Positions 62,101 through 64,000 of a DNA stretch of 64,000 nucleotides are shown here, piece by piece. A program made the position numbers and the translations under genes. The stretch comes from Buchnera aphidicola (Pemphigus populi). Lineage in GTDB: Bacteria; Pseudomonadota; Gammaproteobacteria; Enterobacterales; Enterobacteriaceae. Within the stretch, counting starts at the first letter, position 1. Every line of letters begins with the position of its first letter. A model generated the notes under the pieces. It did no database searches, had not been told where the DNA came from, and was given only the letters and a program-made list of their open reading frames with translations. The DNA lies in contig NZ_OZ060372.1 in assembly GCF_964058935.1 (NCBI RefSeq), forward strand, positions 62,001-126,000. Reading direction: 5' to 3'.

Positions 62101-64000
62101 ATGGGTAATATTGTGTTTATTATACAAGTTGCAATTTTTTTACCGATTAAAAAAATTTTTGAATATACTTGTCCTAAAGAAATAACTCCTATTATTGGTA
62201 GTCGGGTGTCAGTACCTTTTGGAACCAGAAAGATAATAGGTATGATTATATCTTTTTATTATCATACTTGTACGGTGCATTTAAAATTAAAATCTATTTG
62301 TTCTATTATTGATGCAGATTCAATTTTTACTAATAGTTTATGGAAAACATTAGAATGGTCTTCTATTTATCATCATTGTTCAATGGGATATATATTATAT
62401 CATGTTTTACCTATTTTTGTTAAAAAAGGTAAAGTAGTTGAATCGATAACATTATATAAATGGATGATAACAAAAAAAGGAAAAGATATAGATATCAATA
62501 TCTTAAAGAAAACACCAAGACAATATCATGCTTTATCAGTATTACGTCATAGATCAATTTTAAAAAATGAATTTAAAAAATATAACTTGTCTCATTATGT
62601 GTTGAAAAAATTAAAAGATAAAAACTTGTGTAGCGCATATGTTTTTTCTCAGAATATTTATAATAATACGAATAATATTTTAATAAAAAATTTTGATTTA
62701 CAATTAAATAAAAAAGAATTATTTACTATTGAAAAAATTTTAAATAGAGAAAATTATTTTAAATCTTGGTTGTTAATAGGTATGCAGTATAAAGTAAAAA
62801 GACAGATATATTTTAGTCTAGTATTAGAATTACTTAAAAAGGGATTACAAATACTCATTTTAGTTTCTAATGATAATATGGTTGATCATATTGTTTCTTT
62901 ATTTCAGACTTATTTTAATGTGCCAGTTGATGGATTTTATTCCAGCACAACTAATTATCAAAAGTTTTCCATATGGTTTCGTGCAAAAAATAATAAAACA
63001 GCAGTGATTATAGGTACCAAACAAGCTATTTTTATTCCTATAGATAAATTAGGTATTATTATTATAGATGAAGAACATAGTATTACTTATAAGAATAAGA
63101 AGGGATGGTTGTATAATGCTAGGGATATAGGAGTTGTGAGAGCTTATCAAGAAAAAATTCCTATAGTGATAGAATCAGTATCACCTACTTTAGAAACGTT
63201 AAAAAACGTTATTAATAAAAAATATCAATATGTTAATTTACATAGATCTATATTAAATAAAAAGAAAATAATACAGCAGATCATTAATATTAAAGGTGAA
63301 AGATTAAAAAGTGGATTATCTGTTACTTTGATTAATAGAATTAACCAACATATATATAAAAAAAATACTGTAGTACTTATTGTAAATAACAATAATTATA
63401 TCTTTTTTATACTATCTTGTAAAAACTGTCATTGGACGGCTAAATGTGATCTATGCAATGAATATTATTATTTTAATGAACATTATCAGGAATTGTATTG
63501 TAGATTTTGTTTCATTAGATTTTCTGTTCCTTTATTTTGTTTCGATTGTGGGTCAGCAGAGATAGTTGCACGTTGTTTTAATATGGAATACATGAGAATT
63601 TCTATTAAAAAAATTTTTTCTGGTACACCTATATTATGTATTAATTATAATAGTAAAAATTTTAAAAATATTATTAATAAAAATTTTTTACAAAGTATCT
63701 TAAATCAGGCATTGATTATATTAGTAAGAGAACAGGATATTTTTAGTGCTCATTTATTTAATGCTACTTTAGTAGGAATGGTGTTAATAGATTCTTATTT
63801 TACATCTATGACATTTCGTTCTATAGAAAGATTTGCCCAATTTTATACTTATTCCATTAATTTATTAAATAACAATTCTAAAAATTTTGAAATGTTAATA
63901 CAAACATCATACCCTAATGATATTAATTTAAATCAATTAATACAAGAAGGTTATCATAAGTTATCTATTAATTTATTGAGAAAAAGAAAAGTTTTACAAT
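62101..64000 (+). CDS. priA: PriA-like replication restart protein, helicase motifs lost (partial)
   Basis: 633 codons open from ATG 62101 to the window end. Alignment by eye with E. coli PriA is gap-free in long stretches: FSAWLLDGVTGSGKTEVY aligns with FKSWLLIGMQYKVKRQIY, so Walker A is destroyed apart from the aligned lysine. DEEH is kept (IIIIDEEHSITYK), as are WLYNARDIGVVRAY and the eight zinc cysteines (CKNCHWTAKCDLC, CRFC, CFDCGS). Motif V (TQMLAKGHHFP) and motif VI (QVAGRAGR) have no equivalent; FRSIERFAQFYTYSINLLNN occupies that place. So the scaffold remains while ATPase and helicase functions are probably lost. The 3' end lies outside. Confidence 0.88.
   Translation, partial: MGNIVFIIQVAIFLPIKKIFEYTCPKEITPIIGSRVSVPFGTRKIIGMIISFYYHTCTVHLKLKSICSIIDADSIFTNSLWKTLEWSSIYHHCSMGYILYHVLPIFVKKGKVVESITLYKWMITKKGKDIDINILKKTPRQYHALSVLRHRSILKNEFKKYNLSHYVLKKLKDKNLCSAYVFSQNIYNNTNNILIKNFDLQLNKKELFTIEKILNRENYFKSWLLIGMQYKVKRQIYFSLVLELLKKGLQILILVSNDNMVDHIVSLFQTYFNVPVDGFYSSTTNYQKFSIWFRAKNNKTAVIIGTKQAIFIPIDKLGIIIIDEEHSITYKNKKGWLYNARDIGVVRAYQEKIPIVIESVSPTLETLKNVINKKYQYVNLHRSILNKKKIIQQIINIKGERLKSGLSVTLINRINQHIYKKNTVVLIVNNNNYIFFILSCKNCHWTAKCDLCNEYYYFNEHYQELYCRFCFIRFSVPLFCFDCGSAEIVARCFNMEYMRISIKKIFSGTPILCINYNSKNFKNIINKNFLQSILNQALIILVREQDIFSAHLFNATLVGMVLIDSYFTSMTFRSIERFAQFYTYSINLLNNNSKNFEMLIQTSYPNDINLNQLIQEGYHKLSINLLRKRKVLQ

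Overview
The window is a strongly AT-rich, densely packed, single-copy-gene chromosome segment from a reduced gammaproteobacterial endosymbiont. The gene content and order are those of Buchnera aphidicola, the nutritional symbiont of aphids: dnaG-rpsU-tsaD; cca-crr-ptsI-ptsH-cysK-ligA; gltX; fliE to fliR; rpmG-rpmB-ppa; pmbA-rnpB-rsmI; fabB; talA-tktB; dapE; dapA; bcp; aroC; smrB; hisGDCBHAFI; gnd; metG; tilS; ribE; cnu; rsx; nth; priA. The species assignment is an inference from synteny and protein resemblance. No insertion sequence, prophage, integrase or CRISPR array is visible.

Layout. Positions 1-5466 carry replication, translation and cofactor genes (dnaG partial, rpsU, tsaD, ribB, cca). 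Positions 6150-9968 hold the PTS phosphorelay (crr, ptsI, ptsH) and cysK on the minus strand. Positions 10769-14779 hold ligA, three tRNA genes and gltX. Positions 14899-25785 are the flagellar basal body and export block (fliE opposite fliF-G-H-I-J-K-M-N-OP-Q-R) without fliL or filament genes. Positions 25930-40374 are scattered housekeeping and amino-acid genes. Positions 40969-50055 hold tRNA-Arg, a complete eight-gene histidine operon and gnd. Positions 50056-64000 are the most eroded part: a dcd relic, metG, a frameshifted tilS, ribE, cnu, six consecutive rsx pseudogenes, a frameshifted nth and a priA whose helicase motifs are gone.

Together the genes supply what a nutritional symbiont exports or needs: histidine, chorismate for aromatic amino acids (aroC), lysine/diaminopimelate precursors (dapA, dapE), cysteine (cysK), riboflavin (ribB, ribE) and pentose phosphates for histidine and aromatic synthesis (talA, tktB, gnd).

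The most notable signals are: (1) up to four genes (fliJ, possibly fliK, tilS, nth) interrupted exactly at A10-A11 runs, with the rest of each reading frame preserved, as expected if polymerase slippage restores the protein; (2) a perfect 50-bp-arm inverted repeat with a two-base centre 15 bases before hisG; (3) a full Shine-Dalgarno sequence 77 bases before smrB that an 11-bp hairpin would bring to 8 bases from the start codon; (4) a FliO-FliP fusion with an internal signal peptide; (5) a PriA that keeps its zinc-binding cysteines and DEEH box but has lost Walker A and motifs V and VI; (6) a CCA-adding enzyme whose HD phosphohydrolase site is erased; (7) wholesale erosion of rsxABCDGE between conserved neighbours.
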